Assembly: GCA_032718475.1 (NCBI GenBank)
Contig: JAUCBJ010000802.1
Coordinates: 20,916 to 84,915, forward strand
DNA from: Nemertoderma westbladi
Taxonomy: Eukaryota; Xenacoelomorpha; Nemertodermatida; Nemertodermatidae
Direction of reading: 5' to 3'
Length of the DNA stretch: 64,000 nucleotides
Shown: positions 63,987-64,000 of the stretch, piece after piece
How positions within the stretch are numbered: the first letter of the stretch is position 1
How the letters are laid out: the number at the start of each line of letters is the position of its first letter
Notes under the pieces: model-generated
What the model saw: only the letters and a program-made list of their open reading frames with translations
What the model was told of the DNA's origin: nothing
Databases searched by the model: none
Position numbers and translations under genes: made by a program

Positions 63987-64000
63987 TACATGAGTCAATT

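Larger units (their letters stand above)
47348..64000 (+). mobile_element. P3: third BEL/Pao family, nearly complete, running off the window
   Basis: The 5' LTR starts at 47348 (TGTAAAAGCTTTTGCGG) and the 3' LTR at 62175. The first 692 bp of the two match without gaps, with about seven substitutions seen by eye (roughly 1%). Between them: a long repeat-rich leader, ORF0, gag-pol in one frame with three TGAs, a 1.6-kb spacer, a 530-codon post-pol ORF and a short purine tract (GGGAGCGG, 62167-62174). It inserted into B2's ORF B region. The 3' LTR is interrupted by LINE copy 4. Confidence 0.9.
62175..64000 (+). repeat. P3 3' LTR, interrupted and cut by the window edge
   Basis: 62175-62866 is LTR sequence; LINE copy 4 and its second target duplication (63987-64000) follow, so the LTR resumes at the very end of the window. 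Confidence 0.85.

Overview
This window is metazoan nuclear DNA. The only recognisable host gene is the 5' part of an OXCT-type mitochondrial succinyl-CoA:3-ketoacid CoA-transferase gene, with a spliced leader exon, on the minus strand at the left edge (about 1-4,815). Almost everything else is transposable elements and satellite. The many TACCGGTA and TAGGCCTA tracts, the mix of BEL/Pao and LINE elements and the tRNA-type SINE suggest a marine invertebrate, perhaps a deuterostome such as an echinoderm or hemichordate. That placement is an impression, not a demonstration.

Layout. 1-4,815: OXCT exon 2 (running off the window), a 3.85-kb intron holding a long-TIR foldback element and a non-LTR RT fragment, and exon 1. 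About 5,035-5,348: tRNA-derived SINE. 5,732-7,655: 5'-truncated LINE. 7,656-11,171: two copies in opposite orientation of a second, RTE-like LINE family (copies 1 and 2). 11,172-29,753: a 63-bp minisatellite with higher-order structure, split at 13,866-25,559 by a complete minus-strand BEL/Pao element (P1) with 538-bp LTRs that look identical and a GATCT target duplication. 29,754-44,239: an older plus-strand BEL/Pao element (P2) with both LTRs, a gutted pol, and two extra ORFs after pol; LINE copy 3 sits in its protease region with an 11-bp target duplication. 44,240-47,347: the 5' end of a BEL/Pao element of P1's family (B2). 47,348 to the end: a third BEL/Pao family (P3), nearly complete, with a 530-codon ORF after pol; its right LTR is interrupted by LINE copy 4 with a 14-bp target duplication.

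How the parts work together. In each BEL/Pao element the gag-pol product would supply capsid (DUF1759), zinc knuckles, aspartic protease, RT, RNase H, integrase and the C-terminal DUF5641 domain. P1 keeps every catalytic residue but is broken into three frames at poly-G runs. P2 and P3 are interrupted by stops, mostly TGA. The most unusual material is non-canonical: 3' accessory ORFs shared by P2 and P3 (zinc-knuckle protein; in P2 also a protein resembling a degenerate RNase D/WRN-type exonuclease), a roughly 19-nt hairpin motif dispersed through P2, an array of about 31 GGTACTACGTACC hairpins in the P1 3' UTR, and an Asn-rich, charged-helix N-terminal region in P1 Gag.

Element clades, the exonuclease resemblance and copy-age statements come from reading by eye; no alignment or database search was run.
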